This document shows, piece after piece, positions 1 through 8,050 of a stretch of 22,758 nucleotides of DNA (position 1 is its first letter; every line of letters begins with the position of its first letter). The stretch is taken from assembly GCA_003452695.1 (NCBI GenBank), contig DMNP01000354.1, forward strand, positions 1 through 22,758, in the 5' to 3' direction. Below the pieces are notes generated by a model. It made no database searches and was not told the DNA's origin. It saw only the letters and a program-made list of their open reading frames with translations. A program made the translations under genes and the position numbers. The DNA is from Eggerthellaceae bacterium. Lineage in GTDB: Bacteria > Actinomycetota > Coriobacteriia > Coriobacteriales > Eggerthellaceae.

Positions 1-240
1 GGCTTTCCCGTGTGGTGGTACGTCGAACCGCGCATTATCGACACGTTCCTCGAGTCGTACGATTTTGCGGGCAAGACGATCGTTCCCTTTGCCACGAGCG
101 GAGGCAGCGGGCTGGGCCAAGCGCCGAAGCGAATGCTGGCTCTCGCTGCAGGCGCAACCGTGCTCGCCGGTGGCCTGCTGAACGGCCGCCCCTCGCAAGC
201 CGAGCTTTCAGCGTGGGCCGAGCAGGCGCTTGAGGCATAG
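1..240 (+). CDS. Flavodoxin family protein, 3' end only
   Basis: The reading frame is open from the first base and stops at TAG 238-240, so only the last 79 residues are present. They begin with GFPVWWY, followed by a stretch reading SYDFAGKTIVPFATSGGSG. This matches the second half of a flavodoxin fold: a strand-loop that contacts the FMN ring (FPVWW), then the next strand and a Gly/Ser-rich loop. The same pattern (FPIWWYDLP, then DYDLSGKTVIPFFSHGGSS) occurs in the complete flavodoxin gene at 14679-15758, which supports the call. Flavodoxins of this type carry electrons on FMN. Whether this copy has an export signal cannot be seen because the 5' end lies outside the window. The next gene, 66 bases on, is a Tat lipoprotein on the same strand, so the two may form an operon. 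Confidence 0.85.
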   Translation, partial: GFPVWWYVEPRIIDTFLESYDFAGKTIVPFATSGGSGLGQAPKRMLALAAGATVLAGGLLNGRPSQAELSAWAEQALEA

Positions 241-293
241 GCACTGCATAATTCGAAGCTTGATGCTATCCGTTTCTGGGAAACGGAATGAAC

Positions 294-299
294 AAGGAG
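294..299 (+). promoter_or_regulatory. Ribosome binding site that decides the DUF362 start
   Basis: AAGGAG lies 1 base before an ATG at 301 but 7 bases before the in-frame ATG at 307. Normal spacing favours 307 as the start. Confidence 0.6.
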
Positions 300-306
300 A
301 ATGCGC

Positions 307-1401
307 ATGGAAAAAGACGGCGACGGTATTCGTTTGGGCCACATGACAAGGCGATCGTTCGTGAAGGCGGCTGCCGTAGCGGGCGGCGCTGCGGCGTTGA
401 TGGGATTTGCGGGCTGCGGGGCGCAGGCGGCATCGGGGGGCCCGAACTTGCCGGTGAGCGCGTCGTCGCAATCGTCGACTGCGGGTGCGTCGCCGTCGCC
501 GTCCTCCACGAGCGTGCCGTCAGATGCCGCGGTAGCCGATGGTGCGTCGGCGGTCTATTTTGCCCGTGCCGTCAATCCAGCAGCCCTGCAAGCGGTCTTC
601 GGCGCAATCGGCGCGGGGCTTTCCGGCAAGGTGGGTGTGAAGCTCTCGACTGGCGAGCCGGGCGGAAATCACTATCTGAAAGCCGAGCTCATCTCGGAGC
701 TCGTGCATGCCGTTAATGGAACAATCGTCGAGTGCAATACGGCCTACGGAGGCCAGCGTGGCTCTACCGATGCCCATTACCAGGTAGCGGCAGAGCATGG
801 CTTCACGGAAATCGCCGATTTTCAGATAATGGACGAGAATGGCTCGCTCTCGCTGCCCGTGAGCGGCGGATTTCATCTGAGCGAGAACCTGGTGGGCGCG
901 CGCTTCCCCGAATACGCCTCCTTCCTGGTGCTCTCGCATTTCAAGGGGCACCAGATGGCGGGCTTCGGTGGGGCATTGAAAAACATCAGCATCGGGATGG
1001 CTTCTCGCGAAGGCAAGCTGCTCATACATTCGGCTGGCGAGAGCCGGACGAGCTGGCAGAGCGCAGCGACTGCCGCCTTCTTGGAATCTATGGCCGATGC
1101 TTGCCAAGCCGTGCTCGCGGCCCAGCCGAACATGCTGTTCGTGAACGTGATGAACAACCTGTCGGTCGACTGCGATTGCGACAGCAACCCTGCTCCGCCG
1201 AAGATGGCGGATATCGGCATCTTGGCTTCCGCCGATCCGGTTGCGCTCGACCAAGCCTGCGTTGACCTCGTGTATGCAAGCAGCGACGATAGCGCCGATC
1301 TTATCGCGCGCATGGAGAGCCGCGATGGCCAGCATGTTCTGGAAGCCGCCGAATCGCTCGGCGTCGGGCGCCGTGCCTACGAATTGGTGGAAATAGGCTA
1401 G
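307..1401 (+). CDS. DUF362 family protein, Tat-exported lipoprotein
   Basis: This is a 364-residue protein. An ATG two codons upstream (301) is too close to the ribosome binding site. The N-terminus carries a twin-arginine signal (TRRSF, arginines near 15-16), an Ala-rich hydrophobic stretch and a lipobox FAGC (Cys about 37). It is therefore probably exported folded and anchored as a lipoprotein. A low-complexity Ser/Ala/Pro linker runs to about residue 80. The rest matches the DUF362 family: GVKLSTGEPGGNHYL, the mid-protein run HFKGHQMAGFGGALKNISIG, the acidic/Cys motif VDCDCD near 287-292 and a C-terminal ADPVALDQA segment. DUF362 domains often accompany Fe-S ferredoxin domains, but none is present here. 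The biochemical role is unknown. Its position after a flavodoxin suggests redox metabolism at the cell surface. Confidence 0.85.
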   Translation: MEKDGDGIRLGHMTRRSFVKAAAVAGGAAALMGFAGCGAQAASGGPNLPVSASSQSSTAGASPSPSSTSVPSDAAVADGASAVYFARAVNPAALQAVFGAIGAGLSGKVGVKLSTGEPGGNHYLKAELISELVHAVNGTIVECNTAYGGQRGSTDAHYQVAAEHGFTEIADFQIMDENGSLSLPVSGGFHLSENLVGARFPEYASFLVLSHFKGHQMAGFGGALKNISIGMASREGKLLIHSAGESRTSWQSAATAAFLESMADACQAVLAAQPNMLFVNVMNNLSVDCDCDSNPAPPKMADIGILASADPVALDQACVDLVYASSDDSADLIARMESRDGQHVLEAAESLGVGRRAYELVEIG

Positions 1402-1627
1402 TCGTTTCTGTTTGCACGCCCCTCGTACTCGGTCGCCCGGACGATCGGGGGCGTTCGCTCGGTTTCGGTAGAATCGCTCATGTCCCCTTCCCCGGCCATC
1501 GGGCTTGCGCAGAGGGGCCGTGGCGCTAAACGCCGCTCAAAAGTGGGCGCACCCTCGATTTCGCGCTGGCCTTTGTTGTTGCCTTAGAATAGGGACACAT
1601 GCACGCACCAGAGAGGGAGGGCAAGCG
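1402..1627. other. Intergenic region with a weak hairpin
   Basis: No gene was recognised. ACGCCCC at 1416-1422 can pair with GGGGCGT at 1448-1454, which could form a weak terminator-like hairpin after the DUF362 gene. No T-run follows, so termination here is a guess. TAGAAT at 1585-1590 is a possible -10 element for the next gene, without a convincing -35. Confidence 0.3.
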
Positions 1628-2041
1628 ATGCAGCACGAGTGCAGGATAACGGTGCTCGAAACGAAATGCTTCGAGGAATACCAGCGGGAATACTTAGCCG
1701 ATCCCGAATCGGGTCCGTGCCCTTACTTCAAGGCAGGCGATACGTTTCTCCTGAAAAGAACGCCCGAGCAAGACGACTTCTACCACCTGATGAACGGCAA
1801 GTTCTGCGGCGAGGCATGGGATGCCATCAGCCGCTATGTGTACGCTGCGCTGCAGGGCGGCGCAATCATGAAGAACTGGACGAACGACGATCGCATGATG
1901 ATAGCCTGCTGCAACGACGGCACGCGGCCCGTCATCTTCAAGATCGAGCGTATCGACATCCCCGAAACCGAAGACGAGCGCAAATGGCTTGAAAGCCAGG
2001 ATTTCTCGAACTCCGCGGATAGCGCCTACACGGGCGTGTAA
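1628..2041 (+). CDS. TIGR04076 family protein
   Basis: This is a 137-residue cytoplasmic protein. The frame is open further upstream to 1505, but ATG 1628 follows a GA-rich ribosome binding site (GAGGGAGGG), and family similarity starts there (CRITVLETKCFEEYQREY). The family pattern is clear: an N-terminal strand, a GPCPYFKAGDTFLL segment, FCGEAWDAISRYVYAALQGG in the middle, then CCNDGTRPVIFKIERID. This small conserved family is common in anaerobes and has no assigned function. The conserved cysteines and GPCP-like motif hint at metal or ligand binding, but that is inference. The gene converges on the diguanylate cyclase gene, with 39 bases between the stops. Confidence 0.8.
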   Translation: MQHECRITVLETKCFEEYQREYLADPESGPCPYFKAGDTFLLKRTPEQDDFYHLMNGKFCGEAWDAISRYVYAALQGGAIMKNWTNDDRMMIACCNDGTRPVIFKIERIDIPETEDERKWLESQDFSNSADSAYTGV

Positions 2042-2080
2042 TTCGGCGACGTGCGCCTGCCTGGCGCGCAGTTCGTGGCC

Positions 2081-3541
2081 CTATTCCCTGATCGCTTTCA
2101 TGCGCCGCTTCTGTTCATACATCTCTTGGTCGGCCCTCTTGAAGACGCTTTCCACCCTGGTGTCTCGGGACGGATCGAACAGCGCGTAGCCCGCTGCAGC
2201 CGATATGGCTTTCCACGGCTCTTCCTGTTCCCCGAGCTTGTCGAGCGCGCGGTCGAAGGCGTCTTTCAGTTCGTCGAGGTTCTCGTAATCATGATTCTCG
2301 AGTATCACGGCGAACTCGTCTCCGCCGATTCTGAACACGGGGGAGTGCACGAAGATCTCGCAGATCGTGCGGCAGAGCGTGCGGATGGCTTCGTCGCCTT
2401 TGTCGTGTCCGTACGTGTCGTTTATCACTTTCAGGTAGTTCAGGTCGATCATGGCCAGTCCGAAGGCGGTCTGTCCCCCTTCGATTCCCTGGTCGATTCG
2501 CTCGGCCTCCACGTCGTAGGCCCGCTTGTTTCTTACCTTGGTAAGCGCGTCTATGTTGGCTGCCCGGTCCATTGCGTCCGCATGCTCTTTCGTCGTGACC
2601 AGCTTGTTGGTCGTGTCCAGAATCTTGGCGATCTGCTCGTTGATGTTGTGCTCCATCTGCTTCATGGAATTGGACAGCATCTCCAGTTCGTCCCCGGTGT
2701 GTATGTCCAGCTGCGAGAACTCGTGGCGAACCTCGGATGCCTCGTTGCTCCAATACTTCTCCGAGGTGTCCGACAGCTTGTTGATGGGGCGGATGAGAAT
2801 CTTGTTGATGAGGGCGATGCTGAGCGCGATGAAGATTGCGGCCGCTCCCAGCAGCGCTGCCAGCTCGACCAGCAGGAACTGGTTTCTCTGCGCCATGACC
2901 TCGTTCATGGAAATCTCGGCCGCAGCGAAGGCGACCAGCTGGCCATCGCAGAAGACCGGGCTGCCAGCGACAACGACCCACCCGTATTCCTCGGTATTGG
3001 TGACATCCGCCGCTATTCCGTTCTCCGGATTCTTCATGGCTGCGTGGTCCACGTCGTACATGACCGCATCGAAGCAACCGGGCAGGCAGATGTCCTCGTA
3101 TGCGCCGTCCACCAGGTAGATCGTGGATTCCGTTTCCAAATCGAACCACACGAGATACGTCGCATTCAGGTTGTTGCTGTCCTGAACGATCCGAAGCTGA
3201 TCGCGGATCTGCTCGTATTCCTTCGTTTCCGCAATGGCCTGGTATCGCGCAAGGTAGGCGTCTAATTCCGGCGTTCCCCAGTCGTCGGTGCTCACTTTGT
3301 CTTCCGTTGCACTGAAGATGGCCATCACCTGGTCGCGAACCGTCTTCACCTGCTGTGGGTCGACGAGCTCCGCCGCGGTCTTCGAAAGCTCTTGCGACCT
3401 GCTAGTATACATGGTGCGCGTGATGTTGGTCAGGCTCATGTAGCTGAAGTATCCTGCAATTAACATGACCACCACGATGATGGGGATGATCAGCAGGAGC
3501 AGCTTCTTCTTCAAAGAGAACCTTGTCTTGAACTCGTTCAT
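2081..3541 (-). CDS. Diguanylate cyclase with Cache-like sensor, HAMP and GGDEF
   Basis: This 486-residue membrane protein is expected to make c-di-GMP from two GTP. Residues 1-11 are basic, transmembrane helix 1 spans about 13-33, and an extracytoplasmic sensor region of about 180 residues follows (probably a Cache fold). Helix 2 spans about 222-248, a HAMP linker begins near 249 (KILIRPINKL), a coiled linker runs to about 325, and the GGDEF domain covers about 328-486. The signature is RIGGDEF at 404-410, preceded by DALTKVRNKRA and MIDLNYLKVINDTYGHDKGD, with ADQEMY near the end. These active-site elements are intact. The RxxD product-inhibition site expected just before GGDEF is absent (FVHS in its place). 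The gene is monocistronic and convergent with the TIGR04076 gene. The sensed ligand is unknown. Confidence 0.93.
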   Translation of the reverse strand: MNEFKTRFSLKKKLLLLIIPIIVVVMLIAGYFSYMSLTNITRTMYTSRSQELSKTAAELVDPQQVKTVRDQVMAIFSATEDKVSTDDWGTPELDAYLARYQAIAETKEYEQIRDQLRIVQDSNNLNATYLVWFDLETESTIYLVDGAYEDICLPGCFDAVMYDVDHAAMKNPENGIAADVTNTEEYGWVVVAGSPVFCDGQLVAFAAAEISMNEVMAQRNQFLLVELAALLGAAAIFIALSIALINKILIRPINKLSDTSEKYWSNEASEVRHEFSQLDIHTGDELEMLSNSMKQMEHNINEQIAKILDTTNKLVTTKEHADAMDRAANIDALTKVRNKRAYDVEAERIDQGIEGGQTAFGLAMIDLNYLKVINDTYGHDKGDEAIRTLCRTICEIFVHSPVFRIGGDEFAVILENHDYENLDELKDAFDRALDKLGEQEEPWKAISAAAGYALFDPSRDTRVESVFKRADQEMYEQKRRMKAIRE

Positions 3542-3801
3542 TCTGCCTTCCCTCTTTCAACCCGTTTCGCTGCAGGTCTTCTGATGCGCAAGGCGAAGTC
3601 CGCGCCCCCGTTGCGATCCTTCATGCGAAGGTGCAGAGACCCAGGGCGAGGCTCCTGCGTTTTCAAACCGCGGGAAGTCCCTGCATCCAGCGGTGCAAGA
3701 CGCTTTAATATTATGCAACAGTCAGCGTTTCAAAGCGAGGGTTTAGCCAAAGCCCTTTAAATCGAATCATTTTCGCTGCATTTCACGAACGGGTCAGCGG
3801 G

Positions 3802-3866
3802 GTGTGCCAAGGGGACGTCTCTTAACGCGGGGATGGCGTGTCAAGATAAACGTCCCCTTGACACAC
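3802..3866. repeat. Inverted repeat, divergent member of the palindromic repeat family
   Basis: Arms GTGTGCCAAGGGGACGT (3802-3818) and ACGTCCCCTTGACACAC (3850-3866) pair at 16 of 17 positions around a 31-base loop. A nested alternative pairs GTGTCAAG (3838-3845) with CTTGACAC (3857-3864). The GGGGACG/CGTCCCC plus GACAC layout resembles the GGTGACAGGGGGACGG family found elsewhere in the window, but with different tips. It may act as a transcription terminator, or simply be a dispersed palindrome. Confidence 0.6.
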
Positions 3867-3892
3867 TGCGTTGGCCTGCGACCTTTCTGGAA

Positions 3893-3901
3893 TGCTATAT
3901 T
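3893..3901 (+). promoter_or_regulatory. Candidate extended -10 promoter for the CPBP gene
   Basis: TGCTATATT is an extended -10 match about 50 bases before the CPBP start. The only good -35 (TTGACA, 3858-3863) is 32 bases upstream, too far to pair with it, and sits inside the inverted repeat. This is a pattern match only. Confidence 0.35.
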
Positions 3902-3950
3902 AGGACGAAAGGAAACTACGTTATTTCATATCGAATGAGCAGGTGATTTC

Positions 3951-4925
3951 ATGAGCCGGTTCATCGAACGCTATCGCAGCTTCCTGCGCCCTGGGCGCAG
4001 GAAGTCCGATATGTTCCTGCTGGCCTGCTTTATAACGCTGGTCCTCATTCTCGTGGGAACATTGCTGGGCGGTCCGATCATTCGCCTGACCGGCCTGCCG
4101 CGGGCGATTAGCGAAGAGGACATGTTGCGGGTCGTTCAGGGCCAGGTTAGCTTGCAGGAGGTAACCGGTGCGCCCGACTACCTGAGCTTCTCGTCGCTCT
4201 ATTTCGGCTTTATCGGCATATGGATTTCCTTTGCCTTGGTTATGGCCATCTTTCCCGCAAGCAGGAAGATGCTGGGGAAGCTGCTGTTCGTGCGCGACAA
4301 GCGCAGCCTTGCGCTTTTCGGCATCGGCGCGCTCTTGGGGTTTGGCATCAACAGCATCTGCGTCATCGCGTCGGTTTTTATGGGGGATGTCTCGCTTCAC
4401 TTCGAACGATTCGAGATAGGACCATTTCTGCTGCTGCTATTCGCCGTCTTCATCCAGTCGGGCGCAGAGGAAATATCGTGTCGGCTGTTCCTGTACCAGA
4501 AGCTGGCGCGCAGATACCGCCATCCGCTCGTTCCGATTATTGTAACCGCCCTGTTCTTCGCCTTGCTTCATGGGTTCAACCCGGGCATGACGCCGATTGC
4601 TTTCGTCCAGCTGCTGGTCATCGGCCTTCTGTTTGCCGTACTCGTCTGCTACTACGATGCGCTGGGGGCATGCATAGCCATGCACACGACGTGGAATTTC
4701 GCGCAGAACATCTTCTACGGCCTGCCGAACAGCGGCGTGGTCTCGTTGTATTCGGTGTTCGAGCTGGATGCGGCCTCCAACGGGCTCTTCTTCGATCCCG
4801 TGTTTGGCGTGGAGGGCAGCATAGGGGCCGTTATCTTGCTCACGCTGACGCTCGTCGGTCTGATCGCATACGCAAGGAAGCGCGGCTTAAAGCCATACGA
4901 TCTGTGGTCCAGTCCTCTATCCTAA
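3951..4925 (+). CDS. CPBP family intramembrane glutamic protease
   Basis: This is a 324-residue polytopic membrane protein with about eight hydrophobic segments. All three CPBP (Rce1/Abi-type) active-site motifs are present: EEISCR (Glu 173-174, Arg 178), FFALLH (Phe 203, His 207) and HTTWN (His 245, Asn 249). The family cleaves peptides inside membranes. Bacterial members are linked to bacteriocin maturation or immunity and to regulated proteolysis. ATG 3951 follows an AGGTG ribosome binding site. The next gene begins 112 bases downstream on the same strand. No bacteriocin precursor lies next to it, so the substrate is unknown. A Nif11-type precursor remnant lies 3.8 kb downstream, but that link is speculative. 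Confidence 0.92.
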   Translation: MSRFIERYRSFLRPGRRKSDMFLLACFITLVLILVGTLLGGPIIRLTGLPRAISEEDMLRVVQGQVSLQEVTGAPDYLSFSSLYFGFIGIWISFALVMAIFPASRKMLGKLLFVRDKRSLALFGIGALLGFGINSICVIASVFMGDVSLHFERFEIGPFLLLLFAVFIQSGAEEISCRLFLYQKLARRYRHPLVPIIVTALFFALLHGFNPGMTPIAFVQLLVIGLLFAVLVCYYDALGACIAMHTTWNFAQNIFYGLPNSGVVSLYSVFELDAASNGLFFDPVFGVEGSIGAVILLTLTLVGLIAYARKRGLKPYDLWSSPLS

Positions 4926-5037
4926 GCTTCTTTTGACGAAAGGGCGGGGGCGATATAAGCTGGGGCAAATTGAAAGGCCAGATTCTCGCGCTCGCTTTCG
5001 GGGCAGATGCGAGCATTACCGCTTCGAGGAAAGAAAG

Positions 5038-5511
5038 ATGACAGAGCAGGCACAGACGCGGCGTCTCCAAGACACATTGACCATTGCCGGCAGCGCCGTC
5101 GTCGCGTTCAGCGTTTGGTCCCTGGCGAAAATCGGCATGTTTCTTAAGTTCGCGGACAAAGACGTGCTGAGCTGGCTGCTTGGCCTCGACGAAGAATCGC
5201 TGACGATTGCGGTGTACGTATCGCTAATCGTCGTGGCCCTCGTGGACGTGAGTGTTCGCGCATACGTGGGCATGTCGGCCCGCGCGGAGGGGCGCGGTGT
5301 GAGGAAAGGTCCCTTTTACCTGGTTGTAGCCGCAATCGTCGCGATAGCGAACGCCTTGTCCCTGGCTGGAATCGCGCTGAGCGCATCGTTTGCCCTTTCC
5401 CCTTTGAGCATGATAATTCCAGTCCTCATCGAAGCGACCGCAATCGCCGCGCTGGTGCTGGTCATTCGCAGCTCTCTACGCTTGCGGCGCGCGAGTGAGA
5501 CGGCAGAATAG
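5038..5511 (+). CDS. Membrane protein of unknown function, four helices
   Basis: This is a 157-residue protein that I do not recognise. The start at ATG 5038 is chosen because it follows a GAGGAAAG ribosome binding site. The frame is open upstream to 4933, but that part is polar and not protein-like. Four hydrophobic segments are visible near residues 15-35, 57-76, 93-113 and 118-142, with a short basic tail (SLRLRRASE). The gene ends 8 bases before the DUF6765-type gene, and the same unit continues into a DUF308-like membrane protein. It is therefore probably part of a small membrane-linked operon at 5038-7221. No catalytic motif is visible. Confidence 0.75.
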   Translation: MTEQAQTRRLQDTLTIAGSAVVAFSVWSLAKIGMFLKFADKDVLSWLLGLDEESLTIAVYVSLIVVALVDVSVRAYVGMSARAEGRGVRKGPFYLVVAAIVAIANALSLAGIALSASFALSPLSMIIPVLIEATAIAALVLVIRSSLRLRRASETAE

Positions 5512-5519
5512 GCGGCGAT

Positions 5520-6698
5520 ATGGAAAGGTCCTTCCATTACTACGGCACGTACTGCGCGGCACTTATTGCGGGCTATTCGATTGAGGAGAGCCAAGAGCTC
5601 TGCTACAGCGCGTTTCTCGTCGACAAGTGCTCGAAGACGTTCCTCAAACGCATCGGCGGTCCCGAGCCTGCGGCCACGACGCAGCTTCCGGTGGAAATGG
5701 CGTCTGCGCGGACCGACCCCGTCGGGCTTGCGGACATCACGCGCACGTGGGCGTCGTTTCATTTCCTGCCCGCCGACCTGTATGCGGAGGTGGGCAGGGG
5801 GAACAGGAGTTACCGCAATAAGTACCGGCTGATTTGCGGCCCTAACGGCGATCTGGTGGCGGACACGGTGAATCTCGCCCAAGGAAAGAGCTTGCAGGCG
5901 GCGGGCTTGGCCATGCACGTTTTGGCAGATACCTGGGCGCATCGTTATTTTGCGGGAACGCCGTCGCTCGTCATAAACAACACGAATCGCTTCTTCGTCG
6001 AGCTTATCTCCTCCGAAGACGGCTCTTTCACCGAGCGTCCAGTGAAGTTTGGCCACAATCCGGCGGTACCTGACGACTTCGACAAGGGCCTGTACACGAA
6101 CACGATTTTCCAACCCAACGAGAACACCGTCATGAACTTAGGCCACGGGCGGGCGGGTCACCTTCCCGACTATAGTTTCATGAGGTACCGCTATGTGCCG
6201 GCGTGGAACGATTACGAAGCGGTGGTCAAAGACAATCCCGCCGAGTATTACCAGGCGTTTTGCCAGATGGTCTATGCCATGAAATGCTTGCGCGGAGAAA
6301 GCGGTCCGTTCAAGGTGAACACTTACGACACGGATGCGGTCGAGCCTTACGAACGCGAGATTCGAGAAATCCTGGAGAAACGCCAACCCGCCCAGGGCGC
6401 CATCGAGGACTGGCTCGCGTTCGGAAAGCGGCTCTGCGGTCGTGCCGTCGACCTCTTCGACCTGGACACGCACGTGCAGGAGTACCTGGATGCCGCGGCG
6501 GATTGCAAAGACGACACCTATCTGGGCAAGTTCATCTTGGCTGCGCTCGCCCAGAAGGGCATGGTTGTCAATCGCATATGGTCCTCCGGAAACCCGCTTG
6601 CTGGACGTTCGATTAGCTATGACGGAAAAGGCTTTGCGGGCATAAGGGATTTCCTTCCCCTTGTCGGGTACCTGCGAGGAGGCGGTAGCCATGACTAA
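5520..6698 (+). CDS. DUF6765-like protein, putative zinc-dependent hydrolase
   Basis: This is a 392-residue soluble protein without a signal peptide. The N-terminus (FHYYGTYCAALIAGYSIEES) and general layout resemble the DUF6765 family. A zinc-ligand pattern is visible: His 6, His 81 and an HxxxDxxxH motif (His 133, Asp 137, His 141 in AMHVLADTWAHRYF), plus further histidines in a later GHGRAGH run. This arrangement recalls the zinc phospholipase C / S1-P1 nuclease fold, so a metal-dependent hydrolase is a reasonable inference. The substrate is unknown. The start ATG 5520 lies 8 bases after the preceding stop with a weak AGGCGG site. Its last 8 bases overlap the start of the DUF308-like gene, which implies translational coupling. 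Confidence 0.75.
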   Translation: MERSFHYYGTYCAALIAGYSIEESQELCYSAFLVDKCSKTFLKRIGGPEPAATTQLPVEMASARTDPVGLADITRTWASFHFLPADLYAEVGRGNRSYRNKYRLICGPNGDLVADTVNLAQGKSLQAAGLAMHVLADTWAHRYFAGTPSLVINNTNRFFVELISSEDGSFTERPVKFGHNPAVPDDFDKGLYTNTIFQPNENTVMNLGHGRAGHLPDYSFMRYRYVPAWNDYEAVVKDNPAEYYQAFCQMVYAMKCLRGESGPFKVNTYDTDAVEPYEREIREILEKRQPAQGAIEDWLAFGKRLCGRAVDLFDLDTHVQEYLDAAADCKDDTYLGKFILAALAQKGMVVNRIWSSGNPLAGRSISYDGKGFAGIRDFLPLVGYLRGGGSHD

Positions 6699-7221
6699 GC
6701 TGCAACGCATCGCAAATCTGGTCCTCGGCGTGCTGATGATTGCCTGCGGTTTCATCCTGCTGCTCGAGCCGAAAAGCGGTCTATTGGCCGTGGCGTTCAT
6801 TCTAGGCCTCGCGGTTTCGCTGTATGGCGTGAAAAAGCTGGTGTATTACATACGGATGGCGCGCCTTATGACAGGCGGTTTGTCCGTGCTGTTCATAGCC
6901 ATAATCGCCATCGATGTCGGCGTGTTCGCGGTTGCGGTCGTCGACAACCCCCAGCTTGCAATTGCTTTCTATCTGATTTGCTATAACGTGCTCATCGGAG
7001 TTCTTTCCATCGCCCGCGGAATAGAGTCGAAGCTGTTCGGGGCCCCTTGGGTTTTGAGTATCGCGCATGGCCTGGCGAACATAGCGTTAGCCGCGCTCTG
7101 CATCGCATTTTCAAACTCGGATGAAGCCATCATCTGGGTGTTTTGCATCGGCCTGTTCTACAACGCCGGGGTTCGCATGGTGTCGGCCTTCAAGCCCACC
7201 GAAATCATCTACATACAGTAG
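6691..7221 (+). CDS. DUF308 / HdeD-like membrane protein
   Basis: This is a 176-residue protein with six hydrophobic segments arranged as repeated helix pairs. It starts TKLQRIANLVLGVLMIACGFILL, which is typical of the DUF308 (HdeD) family. The start ATG 6691 overlaps the end of the DUF6765-type gene by 8 bases and follows a GAGGAGG ribosome binding site inside that gene, so the two are coupled. In enterobacteria HdeD relates to acid resistance, but the family function is not established in this lineage. Pairing with a putative zinc hydrolase and another small membrane protein suggests a membrane-associated unit. Confidence 0.8.
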   Translation: MTKLQRIANLVLGVLMIACGFILLLEPKSGLLAVAFILGLAVSLYGVKKLVYYIRMARLMTGGLSVLFIAIIAIDVGVFAVAVVDNPQLAIAFYLICYNVLIGVLSIARGIESKLFGAPWVLSIAHGLANIALAALCIAFSNSDEAIIWVFCIGLFYNAGVRMVSAFKPTEIIYIQ

Positions 7222-7250
7222 ACGTGGTCCCGATGAAAGGGGGTTGCCGC

Positions 7251-7895
7251 ATGCCCGTGAAGGCGGTCGTCTTCGACATGGACGGAACCATACTGCATAC
7301 GCTGCCCGACTTGGTGGCAGCCGCGAACGAGACGTTCGCCCGGCTGGGCTATCCCGCACGCACCGAGGCGGAGGCGCTCGCCTGCATGGGCAGCGGAGGC
7401 AGGCATCTCGTTCAGAAGCTCATGCCAGCCGGCTGCACGCGCGCCGAGGGCGAGCGCGCGTTCCAAATGTGGCGCGATATCTACATAGCGTGCGACTACG
7501 CCGGCACGAAGCCCTTCCCGGGCATCGTGGAAGCGCTGCACGAGCTGCGTGCGCGGGGCGTGGCGACCGCCGTGCTGTCCAACAAGTTCGACGCCGGCGT
7601 GCAGGCGCTGGCGGAGCGTTTCTTCGACGGGCTGTTCGACCTGGTGCGCGGCGAGGTGCCACCCGCGCCGCGCAAGCCCGATCCCACGGTGCTGCTCGAC
7701 ATGCTCGCCGAGCTGGGCGTGCGTCCCTCCGAGGCGGCCTATGTGGGCGATACAGTGGTGGACGCGCAAGTGGCGCGCAACGCCGGCGTGCTGGCGGTGG
7801 GCGTGTCGTGGGGCTACGACAAGACCGAGCCCCTGCCGCGCGACGAGCTGGACGCCTACCTGTGCGATCCCGCGGAGCTGCTCGCGCTCGTGTGA
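7251..7895 (+). CDS. HAD hydrolase, phosphoglycolate phosphatase-like
   Basis: This is a 214-residue cytoplasmic HAD-superfamily phosphatase. Motif I is FDMDGT (Asp 9 nucleophile, Asp 11), motif II is the LSNK segment, motif III the lysine in RKPDP, and motif IV GDTVVDAQ. A helical cap lies between motifs I and II, as in Gph/PGMB-type enzymes. Start ATG 7251 is preceded by an AAAGGGGG ribosome binding site at proper spacing. An in-frame ATG at 7233 is less likely. It lies 29 bases after the DUF308-like gene and may be cotranscribed. The exact substrate (phosphoglycolate or another sugar or nucleotide phosphate) cannot be read from the sequence. GC content is higher than in its neighbours. Confidence 0.9.
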   Translation: MPVKAVVFDMDGTILHTLPDLVAAANETFARLGYPARTEAEALACMGSGGRHLVQKLMPAGCTRAEGERAFQMWRDIYIACDYAGTKPFPGIVEALHELRARGVATAVLSNKFDAGVQALAERFFDGLFDLVRGEVPPAPRKPDPTVLLDMLAELGVRPSEAAYVGDTVVDAQVARNAGVLAVGVSWGYDKTEPLPRDELDAYLCDPAELLALV

Positions 7896-8050
7896 GCGAC
7901 CAGGCGCTTGCCGACCGGGCACTTGCCAGGCAACCGTCCGGGTGCTCCTTGCGCGACATCGCGAACAACGGCACAATGAGCCCCTAAGGATTCTGGCCGC
8001 AATTGCAGTAGCGGACCGGTGCGGCGCGGATCGAGGCAGGAGCGCATTTG

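Larger units (their letters stand above)
3542..3950. other. Intergenic region between divergent genes
   Basis: About 400 bases separate the divergently transcribed diguanylate cyclase and CPBP protease genes. No gene was recognised. The region holds an inverted repeat (3802-3866) and a candidate promoter, listed separately. Confidence 0.6.

Noticed and set aside
2051..3265. A 404-codon open frame on the + strand.
   Set aside because: It lies antisense to the clearly coding diguanylate cyclase; high-GC codon use opens long antisense frames. The translation shows no domain.
3858..3901. TTGACA plus TATATT as a sigma-70 promoter.
   Set aside because: The spacing is 32 bp, too long; only the extended -10 is kept as a weak candidate.
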